DNA of 64,000 nt, from positions 1 through 64,000 of the forward strand of contig JAKSHY010000018.1 in NCBI GenBank assembly GCA_024399135.1. Reading direction: 5' to 3'. The translations under genes were made by a program, and so were the position numbers. The notes under the pieces are model-generated. The model searched no databases. It was not told the DNA's origin and saw nothing but the letters and a program-made list of their open reading frames with translations. Positions 1 through 9,027 of this stretch are shown here, in pieces. This stretch comes from Lachnospiraceae bacterium (GTDB taxonomy: Bacteria; Bacillota; Clostridia; Lachnospirales; Lachnospiraceae). Each line of letters starts with the position of its first letter. Within the stretch, counting starts at the first letter, position 1.

Positions 1-13
1 GGAGGAAAATCAC

Positions 14-1933
14 ATGAAAATAATTAACTTAGGCATTCTGGCTCACGTTGACGCAGGAAAGACAACATTAACGGAAAGTTTATTGTATACCAGTGGTGCA
101 ATTGCAGAACTAGGGAGCGTAGATGAAGGCACAACAAGGACAGATACAATGAATTTGGAGCGTCAAAGGGGAATCACTATCCAGACAGCAGTGACATCTT
201 TTCAGTGGGAGGATGTAAAAGTCAACATTATAGATACGCCAGGCCATATGGATTTTTTGGCGGAAGTATACCGTTCTTTATCCGTATTAGACGGAGCAGT
301 ATTATTAGTTTCTGCAAAGGATGGCATACAGGCACAGACCCGTATACTGTTTCATGCACTACAGATAATGAAGATTCCGACAATTTTTTTCATCAATAAA
401 ATTGACCAAGAGGGGATTGATTTGCCAATGGTATATCGGGAAATGAAAGCAAAGCTTTCTTCGGAAATTATAGTGAAGCAAAAGGTTGGGCAGCATCCCC
501 ATATAAATGTAACGGACAATGACGATATGGAACAGTGGGATGCGGTAATTATGGGAAACGATGAACTATTAGAGAAATATATGTCAGGGAAACCGTTTAA
601 AATGTCAGAACTGGAACAGGAAGAAAACAGGAGATTCCAAAACGGAACGTTATTTCCCGTTTATCACGGAAGCGCTAAAAACAATCTGGGGATTCGGCAG
701 CTTATAGAAGTAATTGCCAGTAAATTTTATTCATCAACGCCTGAAGGTCAATCTGAACTATGCGGGCAGGTTTTTAAGATTGAATATTCAGAGAAAAGGC
801 GGCGTTTTGTTTATGTGCGTATATATAGCGGAACATTGCATTTGAGGGATGTTATTAGAATATCTGAAAAAGAGAAAATAAAAATCACAGAGATGTGTGT
901 TCCGACAAACGGTGAATTATATTCATCCGATACAGCCTGCTCTGGTGATATTGTAATTTTACCAAATGATGTTTTGCAGCTAAACAGTATTTTGGGGAAC
1001 GAAATACTGTTGCCGCAGAGAAAATTTATTGAAAATCCTCTCCCTATGCTCCAAACAACGATTGCAGTAAAGAAATCTGAACAGCGGGAAATATTGCTTG
1101 GGGCACTTACAGAAATTTCAGATGGCGACCCTCTTTTAAAATATTATGTGGATACTACAACGCATGAGATTATACTTTCTTTTTTGGGGAATGTGCAGAT
1201 GGAAGTCATTTGTGCCATCCTTGAGGAAAAATATCATGTGGAGGCAGAAATAAAAGAGCCTACTGTTATATATATGGAAAGACCGCTTAGAAAAGCAGAA
1301 TATACCATCCACATAGAAGTCCCGCCAAATCCTTTCTGGGCTTCTGTCGGGTTGTCCATAGAGCCGCTCCCTATTGGAAGCGGAGTGCAGTATGAAAGCA
1401 GAGTTTCACTTGGATATTTAAATCAATCGTTCCAAAATGCGGTTATGGAGGGGGTTCTTTATGGCTGCGAGCAGGGGCTGTATGGATGGAAAGTGACAGA
1501 CTGTAAAATCTGTTTTGAATATGGATTGTATTATAGTCCTGTAAGTACCCCCGCAGACTTTCGGCTGCTTTCCCCTATCGTATTGGAGCAGGCTTTAAAA
1601 AAAGCAGGGACAGAACTATTAGAGCCATATCTCCACTTTGAAATTTATGCACCGCAGGAATATCTCTCACGGGCGTATCATGATGCTCCAAGGTATTGTG
1701 CAGATATTGTAAGTACTCAGATAAAGAATGACGAGGTCATTCTGAAAGGAGAAATCCCTGCTAGATGTATTCAAGAATACAGGAACGATTTAACTTATTT
1801 CACAAATGGGCAGGGAGTCTGCTTGACAGAGTTAAAAGGATACCAGCCAGCTATTGGTAAATTTATTTGCCAACCCCGCCGCCCGAATAGCCGTATAGAT
1901 AAGGTTCGGCATATGTTCCACAAGTTAGCTTAA
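14..1933 (+). CDS. tet(O): Tetracycline resistance ribosomal protection protein Tet(O)
   Basis: A translation-factor GTPase that binds tetracycline-stalled ribosomes and releases the drug in the cytoplasm. The 639-residue length is that of the Tet(M)/Tet(O)/Tet(W) class. The G1 loop AHVDAGKTT lies at about 10-18, DTPGH at 74-78 and NKID at 128-131, followed by the EF-G-like domains. The sequence agrees with Tet(O) as I remember it almost throughout; a mosaic such as tet(O/32/O) cannot be excluded without alignment. GGAGG sits directly upstream at positions 1-5. The usual leader and promoter lie outside the window. It is followed by a KTR gene, as in many mobile tetracycline loci. Confidence 0.95.
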   Translation: MKIINLGILAHVDAGKTTLTESLLYTSGAIAELGSVDEGTTRTDTMNLERQRGITIQTAVTSFQWEDVKVNIIDTPGHMDFLAEVYRSLSVLDGAVLLVSAKDGIQAQTRILFHALQIMKIPTIFFINKIDQEGIDLPMVYREMKAKLSSEIIVKQKVGQHPHINVTDNDDMEQWDAVIMGNDELLEKYMSGKPFKMSELEQEENRRFQNGTLFPVYHGSAKNNLGIRQLIEVIASKFYSSTPEGQSELCGQVFKIEYSEKRRRFVYVRIYSGTLHLRDVIRISEKEKIKITEMCVPTNGELYSSDTACSGDIVILPNDVLQLNSILGNEILLPQRKFIENPLPMLQTTIAVKKSEQREILLGALTEISDGDPLLKYYVDTTTHEIILSFLGNVQMEVICAILEEKYHVEAEIKEPTVIYMERPLRKAEYTIHIEVPPNPFWASVGLSIEPLPIGSGVQYESRVSLGYLNQSFQNAVMEGVLYGCEQGLYGWKVTDCKICFEYGLYYSPVSTPADFRLLSPIVLEQALKKAGTELLEPYLHFEIYAPQEYLSRAYHDAPRYCADIVSTQIKNDEVILKGEIPARCIQEYRNDLTYFTNGQGVCLTELKGYQPAIGKFICQPRRPNSRIDKVRHMFHKLA

Positions 1934-1984
1934 CAGCTTGCAAAAGTCATATAAAATGAGATTTGAAAGGATTAGAGACTAATT

Positions 1985-2158
1985 ATGATGAAATGCGAAT
2001 GGATATTGTGTCCTGTTTGTGGGAGCAAAACCCGTAATAAAATTAGGAAGGACACTGTTTTGGAGAATTATCCCCTTTATTGTCCAAAATGCAGACAAGA
2101 AAGATTGATTAAAGTTGACAACTTGAAGATAACTGTCATCAAAGAGCCAGACGCTTAA
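1985..2158 (+). CDS. Cysteine-rich KTR family small protein
   Basis: A 57-residue protein starting MMKCEWILCPVCG with a second CPKC pair near residue 34. This gives the CPxC...CPxC zinc-ribbon layout of the cysteine-rich KTR family. The KTR-type motif reads GSKTRNKIRKDT. Proteins of this family are commonly carried just downstream of ribosomal-protection tet genes on mobile elements; their function is unknown. GAAAGG lies about 15 bp upstream of the first ATG. The gene was found by reading the 230 bp after tet(O). Confidence 0.75.
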   Translation: MMKCEWILCPVCGSKTRNKIRKDTVLENYPLYCPKCRQERLIKVDNLKITVIKEPDA

Positions 2159-2163
2159 GACGC

Positions 2164-2211
2164 AGAGCCGATGAAATTGTGGAACAATTCACGAATCATC
2201 GGCTCTTTTTG
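2164..2211 (+). terminator. Rho-independent terminator after tet(O)-KTR
   Basis: The stem AGAGCCGATGA (2164-2174) pairs with TCATCGGCTCT (2196-2206) and is followed by a T run. It ends the tet(O)-KTR transcript. Confidence 0.85.
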
Positions 2212-2645
2212 TTTCGTATTTGAAAGAACAAACTCACCAAATAAAAAAAACGATATTCGGGTGGGTTATTTTGTTATACCCTAAATTACCCTCTGAATTT
2301 GTTTTTAAATTTGGAGGGATTTTTTTATGTCCTTTTTTCGGGCAGTTATCTATCTGCTCATACGAAGCAAAATTTATCAATACATAGCATATCAGAGAAC
2401 GGCAGGAAACCAGTTAAAAAAATTTCTGCCAGTGCAACGGTACTTCTCACCTTGAAAGTAGAAGTACAATCTCCATACAATAGAATTACTATTTCCTATA
2501 ACCGTAAAGGTCACAGAGCCTTTGCGGTTTTTCTTTTGTCGATTTTTGTTGGAAAGTGCCGTAGGGCTGTTTCTGATATGCGGTGTCGTTCTCCGCCTCT
2601 CCATCTGGATTTTTTACATTTCAAAAATTCAGATGGGAGGTATTT
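2212..2645. other. Gene-free stretch with a second terminator
   Basis: No convincing gene; open frames here lack ribosome sites and family resemblance. It holds a second terminator, AACCGTAAAGG at 2500-2510 pairing with CCTTTGCGGTT at 2519-2529, followed by TTTCTTTT. A ribosome site (GGGAGG, 2635-2640) serves the next gene. Confidence 0.5.
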
Positions 2646-3158
2646 ATGGTGAAATATGCACCAAGAAAGGTATATATCAGAGAAAGTGGCGGCTATGTGG
2701 AATTATCCTACACGGAGTTCTGCCGTTGCAGGGAATCCGACCAGACCTATATGGACAAGCTGTTTATCCCCATTCAAGGCTGTCTGCTTGAAGTCGTGAG
2801 GGAGCAATACACAGACTTCTACCGTGACAAGGAACGGTGGCGTTATCTGCAAAAATTAGATACAAAGAATAGACTGCTATCTCTCGACGGATTTACGGAC
2901 AGCGAGGGGAATCCTCTGGACTTTATCACTGATGAAGCGGTGGACATTGCAGAAACCGTTGTCAATGCGGTCATGGTGGACAGGCTGAAAGCCGCCCTGC
3001 CTTTGCTGTCGGATAGTGAACAGGAGCTGATACAGGCAATCTTTTTTGACGGACTTTCCGAGCGTGAAGTCGGGGCGAGGTTGGGCATAACCCAGAGCGT
3101 TGTAAACAAACGCAAAGCCAGAATCCTAATAAAACTAAGAAAGATAATAGAAAATTAA
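2646..3158 (+). CDS. Sigma-70 region 4-like regulator of an integrative element
   Basis: A 170-residue protein of the sigma-70-like group found in Tn916/CTn-type conjugative elements of Firmicutes. The C-terminal third carries a region-4-like helix-turn-helix (EREVGARLGITQSVVNKRKA) after the segment LPLLSDSEQELIQAIFF. The ATG at 2646 follows GGGAGG at normal spacing and is preferred over an in-frame start 63 bp upstream that overlaps the preceding terminator area. It likely acts in DNA binding or element gene control. Higher GC than the sequence after 5.2 kb marks it as part of the imported element. Confidence 0.7.
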   Translation: MVKYAPRKVYIRESGGYVELSYTEFCRCRESDQTYMDKLFIPIQGCLLEVVREQYTDFYRDKERWRYLQKLDTKNRLLSLDGFTDSEGNPLDFITDEAVDIAETVVNAVMVDRLKAALPLLSDSEQELIQAIFFDGLSEREVGARLGITQSVVNKRKARILIKLRKIIEN

Positions 3159-3172
3159 AATTTAAGGCGTTC

Positions 3173-3213
3173 AGCCCCCTTGTTTTTTCCTTTGGGAAGA
3201 TGAGGGGGCTTTT
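3173..3213 (+). terminator. Terminator between two sigma-like genes
   Basis: The stem AGCCCCCT (3173-3180) pairs with AGGGGGCT (3203-3210), followed by TTTT. Each of the two intact sigma-like genes is followed by such a hairpin. Confidence 0.75.
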
Positions 3214-3252
3214 CTCTGCCCTCTCAATCAATTCTGATTGGAGGAAGTAAGA

Positions 3253-3678
3253 ATGGCATACAACCACGGACGGGAGGACAGGAAATGGCGTATCTGGAAA
3301 GAAGCGGAGGAAAAGCTGCTGCGTGAGTGCGGCGTTGATGAAGCGACCATTGAGCAGATACGCATGGCGGACAGGGCAGACTTCAATTCCAACAGGCGGT
3401 TTTACCGATGGACGAATGACGTTGCGGAATATCTTGAGGACATGGCAGGCAGGGAGCGGCAGGCGGAAGTGGGTACGGTTGCGGAGTTACTGGAAGAGAT
3501 TGAGAGCGAAAATCTCTATCAAGTATTAGTCACGGTGGACGGGCGTACCTTGAAAATCGTCCTGCTGAAAATGCAGGGGTATTCCACAAAGGAGATTGCC
3601 CCGCTTGTGCATTTGACGACTGGTGCCATCTATGCGAGGTTAGACCATCTGCGGAAGAAGCTGCGGAAAATTTTATAG
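3253..3678 (+). CDS. Sigma-70 family-like HTH protein of an integrative element
   Basis: A 141-residue protein beginning MAYNHGREDRKW. A C-terminal helix-turn-helix (YSTKEIAPLVHLTTGAIYAR) precedes a basic tail (HLRKKLRKIL), as in sigma region 4. This type recurs in Firmicutes conjugative elements beside replication and regulatory genes. The ATG at 3253 follows GGAGGAAG; an in-frame upstream start would overlap that ribosome site. The exact regulon is unknown. It shares the high-GC composition of its neighbours. Confidence 0.65.
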   Translation: MAYNHGREDRKWRIWKEAEEKLLRECGVDEATIEQIRMADRADFNSNRRFYRWTNDVAEYLEDMAGRERQAEVGTVAELLEEIESENLYQVLVTVDGRTLKIVLLKMQGYSTKEIAPLVHLTTGAIYARLDHLRKKLRKIL

Positions 3679-3713
3679 CTTCTAAAACAGCCTGCCATCC
3701 TGCGGGCTACTGG

Positions 3714-3745
3714 GTGAGGGATGGAAATCCCCTCACTCATTTTTT
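3714..3745 (+). terminator. Hairpin terminator
   Basis: GTGAGGG (3714-3720) pairs with CCCTCAC (3730-3736), followed by TCATTTTTTG. It lies between the second and third sigma-like genes. Confidence 0.7.
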
Positions 3746-3761
3746 GCAGGAGGACAACAGG

Positions 3762-4514
3762 ATGGCATACAGGGTTAAGGCATACACGCTTCGGGAGGAA
3801 TCCACGGAAAGCGGCACAAGGTATTTTATCAGCTTTAAGGACGGGCAGGGCAAATCCCACGAGTTGGAAGTGTCGGAACAGTTCTTTATGGAGTTTCGGC
3901 AGATGGAGCGCAGGAACAGGAATCTTTTCTAATGGGACGAGCGGCACAGGGAGTTTAACGAGGTATGGGACGAAACCCTTTACAGACGGGCGTTGCGTGT
4001 GCCTAAGAGCCTTGATGAACGCATGGTTGAGGAAGAACGGAATGAAACGCTCTATAAGGCGGTTGGGAGCCTTCCAGAGATACAAAGGCGGCGTTTCCTG
4101 CTCTACTACGAGTATGAGTTCAATTTTTACCAAATCGCCGCTATGGAGCATTGCACCGCTTCGGCAATACAGAAATCTGTTGCGATTGCAAAGGAGAAAG
4201 TAAAGGCGGAAATTGAAGAAATATCTCCAACCGTGACCGACACCGCCCGAAAAAGAAATCTGTTTTTTATTTGTGTGGGATTGGCGGCATTACATACTCT
4301 CACTTTTTTCCGTGGGAGTAAATCTATTTTTAAGGAGGTCAACGCCTATGTGCAACGAAAACAAAGACACCGCCCGAAAGGAGGAAAGCCATGCAGAAGT
4401 TACAGACAGTCAACGCCGAAACGCTCCTTTATGAACCGCTTGAGAAACCATCCTTTGTGGTGGACAGCCTTATCCCGACAGGCTTATCGCTGTTCTGCGG
4501 CTCACAGAAGATAG
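3762..4514 (+). pseudogene. Sigma-70-like gene interrupted by an in-frame TAA
   Basis: The first part, starting MAYRVKAYTLREE, runs 56 codons to TAA at 3930-3932. The same frame continues directly with WDERHREFNEVWDE, then LPEIQRRRFLLYYEYEFNFY and a region-4 helix-turn-helix around EHCTASAIQKSVAIAKEKV. Proteins of this family have an ordinary residue where the stop now sits and read NL-x-x-WDERH there. This is therefore one gene split by a nonsense codon rather than two genes. The 3' reading after about 4250 is no longer family-like and overlaps the next gene, so a second lesion is possible. Readthrough cannot be judged from sequence. Confidence 0.7.
4348..4434 (+). CDS. Possible 28-residue peptide coupled to the RepA-like gene
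   Basis: A short open frame (starts MCNENKDTARKEESH) preceded by a strong TAAGGAGG (4331-4338). It overlaps the start of the ATPase gene at 4391, whose own ribosome site AAAGGAGG lies inside it. No family recognised. It may serve for translational coupling, or may be the trimmed end of a longer protein. Confidence 0.35.
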   Translation: MCNENKDTARKEESHAEVTDSQRRNAPL

Positions 4515-5353
4515 GCAAAAGCTGGCTCATGCTGAAGCTATGCTTATGCGTGTCGCAGGGAATCCCTTTATGGGATATGCCGACAATGGAGGGCGATGTG
4601 CTTTACCTCTGCCTTGAGGACACGTTCTGCCGCATACAGGACAGGTTATTTCGTTTGACGGACGAAGCAAGCGGGCGGCTCCACTTTGCCGTGGCAAGCT
4701 GCAAGCTGTCAGACGGTCTTATCGTGCAGCTTGAAGATTATCTGAAAGATTACCCAGACAGCAGGCTCATTGTCATTGATACCTTGCAGAAAGTCCGTAC
4801 AGCTTCAAAAGACAATGCCTATGCAAGCGACTATGGGGACATCTCCCTCATCAAAGACTTTGCCGACAGGCACTCTCTGGCGGTCATTGTCGTACACCAC
4901 ATCCGAAAGCAGAATGACAGCGACGTGTTCAACAAGGTGTCTGGGACGACAGGATTAACGGGGAGTGCGGACGCTACCTTTGTTCTGGAAAAGGAGAAAC
5001 GTGCGTCTGACACCGCCAAGCTGTATGTGACGGGCAGGGACACGCCTTATCAGGAATACACGCTGCGTTTCCGTGATTGCCGTTGGGAGCTTGTGGAGCG
5101 GAAAACGCAGGAGCAGCTTGCGAAAGAAACGATACCAGATGTCCTTTTTCGGTTGGTGGATTTTATGAGGGATAAGGAAGAATGGATAGGCACGGCAAGA
5201 CCACCTTCAGTTAATAATAGAGTAAATGATGAAAAAAACTTCTTTGAAGGAAATAATAAAAAATCTAATTCTTATAAGGAACTAGCAATGTTACTACTCT
5301 GTTTTGTAATGCTTATAACTGCGTATGGTGGAATAAGAATGATTAAGAGATGA
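4391..5353 (+). pseudogene. RepA-like AAA ATPase, 3' end replaced at a deletion junction
   Basis: Residues 1 to about 269 match the RepA-type hexameric ATPases of Firmicutes mobile elements (AAA_25 type). The Walker A is GSQKIGKSW near residue 37, the Walker B is LIVIDTLQ near 125, and HHIRKQNDSD follows. After EEWIGTA (codon ending 5197) similarity stops. GC falls sharply and an unrelated tail of about 50 residues follows, ending in one hydrophobic segment and a basic end (MIKR). The normal C-terminal domain is missing. I infer that a deletion fused the ATPase gene to other AT-rich DNA. Whether the chimera is made or active is unknown. Confidence 0.75.
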
Positions 5354-5364
5354 GTAAAACATTC

Positions 5365-5383
5365 TTGGCAACACTTTGGCAAC
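5365..5383. repeat. Arm-type repeat pair, upstream element right end
   Basis: Two copies of TTGGCAAC at 5365-5372 and 5376-5383, spaced 11 bp. Such pairs resemble arm-type binding sites of tyrosine integrases near element ends. The second copy starts 115 bp before the tuf fragment at 5491, almost the same spacing as at 23085. Confidence 0.5.
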
Positions 5384-5490
5384 AAAAAATCAGATAACCA
5401 TAAAAATGACATAGAAAATACTGTATAATCTACCATATAAAACATGAGAAATAGCGTAAAACAAGGAAAATACGGTTTCTCCGAGACCGT

Positions 5491-5541
5491 GAAGGTGGTA
5501 GAACAGTAGGATCAGGAAGAGTAGCAACAATTATCGAATAA
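5491..5541 (+). pseudogene. tuf: 3'-terminal 17 codons of tuf (EF-Tu), candidate att site
   Basis: Translation gives EGGRTVGSGRVATIIE and a stop, the conserved C-terminus of bacterial EF-Tu. The codon before it reads Arg, as in REGGRT, but further upstream there is no EF-Tu sequence. A second, diverged copy lies at 23201-23251. Truncated 3' ends of a conserved gene are what remains when an integrase uses the gene end as its attachment site. Confidence 0.85.
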
Positions 5542-5563
5542 TTGCTATAAATGCTGATTTGTC

Positions 5564-5597
5564 AAGGCTTTCAGAGATTTTCCTCTGGAAGCCTTTT
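5564..5597 (+). terminator. tuf-type terminator, copy 1
   Basis: AAGGCTTTCAGAG pairs with CTCTGGAAGCCTT, followed by TTT. It resembles the hairpin after the second tuf fragment, so each fragment carries its own terminator. Confidence 0.75.
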
Positions 5598-5626
5598 TCA
5601 GTTATACGGTGGATGAATACGCTTAT

Positions 5627-5643
5627 GATACTAAAATGATACC
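5627..5643. repeat. Arm-type repeat pair, left end of the tuf island
   Basis: GATAC at 5627-5631 and GATACC at 5638-5643, spaced 11 bp and followed by TTTT. It matches the pair at 23076-23092 near the other end of the same island. Confidence 0.45.
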
Positions 5644-5906
5644 TTTTATTCGCTCTTTTATATTTATTTCAGAATGAAATAAATATACTTTGATAATATA
5701 GCTTAGAGATGAACAGATGTGACCTAAATTTAAGTTAGCATAAACAGCAGGAGAAGATTGCGAAATAAAGGGAAATATAGACTGCAGAAAAGATGATATT
5801 CATATTGTAGCAGTAGCTGATGGCGTCGCAGGTACACAGCATGCCCATAGGCATAAAACTATGGATAACTGTACAGCCATAATATTAAAGTTTTAACAAT
5901 AGTCGA
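5644..5906. other. Gene-poor stretch with a possible phosphatase-like remnant
   Basis: No intact gene. Positions 5744-5896 read as an unstarted frame with DDIHIVAVADGVAGT, faintly like the N-terminal DG motif of PP2C phosphatases, then a stop. It is too short to name and may be debris. Confidence 0.2.
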
Positions 5907-6779
5907 TTAAGCATGATTTATACAATAATCAATAAATAGCTTTGCCACAGGTGACAAAGGCACCTCTGCTAGGCTGGCTATTCCAAGTTCTCGTTTAAAG
6001 GGCGGATTAAGTGGTAAAGTTTTTAAGCTACCGTGATAATAATCAGTAATTAGCTTAGGAATGATACCAATTCCTAAATGATGTTCTATCATAGACATCA
6101 TTGTTCTATCAAAAGATATACAATATTTGTATATAGGTATAATGCCTTGGCTTTTCATATAATCAAATACATGATCCACATCAACATCCATGCCTCTTTC
6201 ATGGTGTATTAATGGCATTTGGTCATAGTCTGAGAGGTTAAAACTTTTGCCAGAATAGTGAAAATCTGGTGGAAGTACAGCACAGATAGGGTCTTCTAAA
6301 AGTGGAATCCAGTTGTAGCTATGATTGGGCTGTTTACTCATAATGGCTATATCTACTTTGTATGTATTAATGGCTTCTTCTAAATCTACAGTACCACCTT
6401 CAAATATAGAAAATGTAATATTAGGATATTTCTTAGAAAAGTGCTCTATCCATTTTGAAAGATAATGCATGGAGGTACTACTATATGATCCAACGCTTAG
6501 GCTACCCACCTTAATTCCATTTATACTATCAACAGTCTGCTCAAGTGATTTTACACCAGCCAGGACTGCTTTTATTTCAGGTAGCAGCAGCTTGGCCTCT
6601 GGCGTGAGAGATACCCCTTGGTGGGCTCTGTAAAAAAGGGGGAAACCTAAGGCTTCTTCTAAAGATCTTACAATATTACTTATACCAGGCTGAGTGTAAC
6701 CAAGCATTTGCGCGGCCTTGGTTAGATTGCCTGTTTTTTCTATTGCGACTATGACTTCGCAGGTCTTAATATCAAACAT
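5907..6779 (-). CDS. LysR-family transcriptional regulator
   Basis: A 290-residue LysR-type activator. The N-terminal winged helix-turn-helix is NLTKAAQMLGYTQPGISNIV (about 18-37), followed by the linker helix and a periplasmic-binding-like effector domain starting near VGSLSVGSYSSTSMHYL. The start has GAGGAG upstream on the minus strand. It is divergent from the importer/catabolic operon beginning at 6987. That is the standard arrangement for a LysR protein controlling the adjacent operon in response to its substrate or a metabolite. Confidence 0.9.
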   Translation of the reverse strand: MFDIKTCEVIVAIEKTGNLTKAAQMLGYTQPGISNIVRSLEEALGFPLFYRAHQGVSLTPEAKLLLPEIKAVLAGVKSLEQTVDSINGIKVGSLSVGSYSSTSMHYLSKWIEHFSKKYPNITFSIFEGGTVDLEEAINTYKVDIAIMSKQPNHSYNWIPLLEDPICAVLPPDFHYSGKSFNLSDYDQMPLIHHERGMDVDVDHVFDYMKSQGIIPIYKYCISFDRTMMSMIEHHLGIGIIPKLITDYYHGSLKTLPLNPPFKRELGIASLAEVPLSPVAKLFIDYCINHA

Positions 6780-6836
6780 CTAAATCTCCTCACACATACA
6801 TAACAAAAATTTATGGATACCATACAAAAACTAAAT

Positions 6837-6865
6837 TTTACAAATGACTCATGTGTATTTATAAT
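6837..6865 (+). promoter_or_regulatory. Promoter of the catabolic operon
   Basis: TTTACA at 6837-6842 and TATAAT at 6860-6865 with a 17-bp spacer. It lies in the 207-bp divergent region between the LysR gene and the binding-protein gene. Confidence 0.55.
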
Positions 6866-6912
6866 ACAATCAAATTAAAGAAAAGACAACACGAGATTAC
6901 GAGGTATGCAAT

Positions 6913-6955
6913 GACGCATTTTGAAGCTGAGGTTTCAGGATGTGTCGTTTTTTTT
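6913..6955 (+). terminator. Leader terminator-like hairpin ahead of the importer operon
   Basis: GACGCATTTTGAA (6913-6925) pairs, with G-U and small mismatches, with TTTCAGGATGTGTC (6933-6946), followed by GTTTTTTTTAT. It lies between the predicted promoter and the first gene, so it could act as an attenuator. Confidence 0.5.
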
Positions 6956-6986
6956 ATAAACACATTAGGAAAGAGAGGAAACGATT

Positions 6987-8120
6987 ATGAAAAGAGACTT
7001 GATGAAAAAACTAATGAGCATGGTGATTGCTTCTACAATAATAGCTGGATGCCTAACAGGTTGTGGCAGTACTTCGGGGGCCACTTCTGACGATCCAATA
7101 TCAATTGGAGCATCATTCCCACTTACTGGTTCAATAGCGGCAGATGGACAGACATGTGTGGATGCAATTAATCTTGCGATTAAGCAGGCCAATGAAGCTG
7201 GAGGAATCAACGGAAGGACACTTAAACTTGAGACAGGAGATGATGAAGGTACACCAACATCTGCAGCATCCATAGCTAATAAGTTTGTTGATGATGACAA
7301 GATTTTAGCTGTTGTTTCTTCATATAACAGCTCATGTATGCTAGCACAGGTTGATATATATAGTGAAGCTGAGCTCCCTTGTATATCTCCGGTAGCTACG
7401 ACACCAGCCCTTACAGGAGTAAGTGATTTCTTTTATAGAACAGCTCCTAATGATGCTGACTGTGGAAGCTATGCTGGTGACTTCTTAAAAGAAAAGGGAA
7501 TAAGTAAGGTGGCTTTGTTTTATGAAAATGATGATTACGGTCTGGGCTTGGCAGAAGCCTTTGAAGCAAAGTGTGCTGAACTTGGCATCGAAATTGTTAC
7601 TACTCAGACCTATGTATATGGTGAGACAGTTGACTACTCTACACAGCTTACTGCTACATCAGGTTCTGGTGCTGAAGCAATATTTGTATGTGGATGCGTA
7701 ACGGAGATGGGACTTATCTGTGATCAGAGATCAGATTACGGATGTGGTGATATGATGGTACTCCTAGGTAATGGTGGATATGCACCAGCTCTTCTTGATT
7801 ACAACACAGAGGGTGTGTATGTACAGGGTGAATTTGATCGTGAGCAGTCAGAAAAGGCAAAGGAATTTGTAGAGGCATTTAAAACAGAATATGGATATGA
7901 GCCTGGTAACTGGGCAGCATCTGCTTATGACTCAGCATTAATTGTAATAGAGGCAATGAAGGAATGTGATGGTGATATCACAAGGGCTTCAATCAATGAA
8001 AAGATATCTGGAATAAGTTTCCCAGGTGTGTGTGGAAATTACACATTTGTAAATTGTAACAGTACAAAAGAGGAGCTGATGTTCCAGGTAACGGACAAAA
8101 AATTTGCACTTATTAAGTAA
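6987..8120 (+). CDS. livJ: Branched-chain-type ABC importer substrate-binding lipoprotein
   Basis: A 377-residue extracellular binding protein of the LivJ/LivK (type I periplasmic-binding) family. The N-terminal signal peptide ends in a lipobox, TGCG near residue 25. The mature part begins ISIGASFPLTGSIAADGQ and ends with a YTFVNCNSTKE segment, typical of this family. GAGAGGAAA precedes the ATG. It heads an operon with two permeases and two ATPases. The ligand is unknown, but the downstream enzymes point to an amino or imino acid rather than leucine. Confidence 0.9.
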   Translation: MKRDLMKKLMSMVIASTIIAGCLTGCGSTSGATSDDPISIGASFPLTGSIAADGQTCVDAINLAIKQANEAGGINGRTLKLETGDDEGTPTSAASIANKFVDDDKILAVVSSYNSSCMLAQVDIYSEAELPCISPVATTPALTGVSDFFYRTAPNDADCGSYAGDFLKEKGISKVALFYENDDYGLGLAEAFEAKCAELGIEIVTTQTYVYGETVDYSTQLTATSGSGAEAIFVCGCVTEMGLICDQRSDYGCGDMMVLLGNGGYAPALLDYNTEGVYVQGEFDREQSEKAKEFVEAFKTEYGYEPGNWAASAYDSALIVIEAMKECDGDITRASINEKISGISFPGVCGNYTFVNCNSTKEELMFQVTDKKFALIK

Positions 8121-8153
8121 TTCGACTTTTGCCTTCGTTAACTTCTTAGAATT

Positions 8154-8178
8154 GGCGCGGTTCTTCACACGCCGCGCC
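8154..8178 (+). promoter_or_regulatory. Intercistronic hairpin after the binding-protein gene
   Basis: GGCGCGG (8154-8160) pairs with CCGCGCC (8172-8178) and lacks a T tract. Such stems often protect the 3' end of abundant binding-protein mRNA. Confidence 0.45.
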
Positions 8179-8223
8179 AGTCAAAGAAGAATATAAAACT
8201 TATCTTGATTTGGAGGATGGGAT

Positions 8224-9009
8224 ATGGATAAAAGCATAAGATATGGATTTTTAAATAGTCAGAATGATGGCATTCATATAAAAATGAAGAAAAATCAGAA
8301 TATAGCAGGATACCCAATAGGGATTGTTTACATTGAAGATGTTTACTATCCAATTGTTCCTGGAAATGTTGTAAATGCTTCTACTTATCCATTTCCTGTA
8401 AGAATGCTTCCTGTAAAAAATATTAACTGCGATGAGTTATTTGCTTGTGATGATAAGGTGGGCGGATCAATAAAGGAAGCATGTGAGCAGCTAGTAAAAG
8501 AAGGAGTCAGAGCTATCAGTGGTGCCTGTGGATTTTTTGGGAATTATCAAAAAGAAATGAGTGAGCTGTTTGATGTGCCTGTGGCCCTATCAAGTCTGGT
8601 GCAGGTTCCATGGATATTCACAATGTTAAAGCCATCACAGAAGCTGGCAATATTAACAGCCGATGAAAAGTCAATTACAAAGAGATTGTTGGATAACTGT
8701 GGAATAAGTGATGAGATGCTAAAGAGAATAGTGATTAAGGATTTGGCAAGCTCAGAAAACTTTTCCTGTGTAATTAAAAATTGGGGTGAATGGGATAACG
8801 ATTTAGCAAGAAAAGATGTGGTAGGTAAGGCTATAGAGGCAACCACAGAGAATAATGATATAGGAGCAATCTTGCTTGAATGTTCAGATATGCCGCCTTA
8901 TGCAGCCAGTATACAGGCTGAGGTTGGGCTGCCAGTATTTGATTTTATAACCTTAATAAAGTGGATGCATTCGGCAGTATCACAGAAGCCATATGATGGT
9001 TTCATATAA
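8224..9009 (+). CDS. Aspartate/glutamate racemase-superfamily protein
   Basis: A 261-residue protein of the Asp/Glu/hydantoin racemase superfamily. Two cysteines occupy the usual catalytic positions: SGACGFFGNYQ near residue 101 and LLECSDMPPYA near 221. It may interconvert enantiomers of the imported compound, so that the downstream flavin dehydrogenase receives its preferred form. Family members also include decarboxylases and isomerases, so the reaction is open. GGAGG precedes the start. It sits between the binding-protein and permease genes of the operon, an unusual place for an enzyme gene. Confidence 0.75.
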   Translation: MDKSIRYGFLNSQNDGIHIKMKKNQNIAGYPIGIVYIEDVYYPIVPGNVVNASTYPFPVRMLPVKNINCDELFACDDKVGGSIKEACEQLVKEGVRAISGACGFFGNYQKEMSELFDVPVALSSLVQVPWIFTMLKPSQKLAILTADEKSITKRLLDNCGISDEMLKRIVIKDLASSENFSCVIKNWGEWDNDLARKDVVGKAIEATTENNDIGAILLECSDMPPYAASIQAEVGLPVFDFITLIKWMHSAVSQKPYDGFI

Positions 9010-9027
9010 GTTGAGGGAGGTGTTGTT

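Noticed and set aside
2299-2652. Open frame after the tet(O)-KTR terminator
   Set aside because: It spans a clear terminator at 2500-2534, has no ribosome site match and no family resemblance.
5744-5896. PP2C phosphatase gene
   Set aside because: Only one weak motif (VAVADGVAGT), no start codon and about 50 codons; reported only as possible debris.
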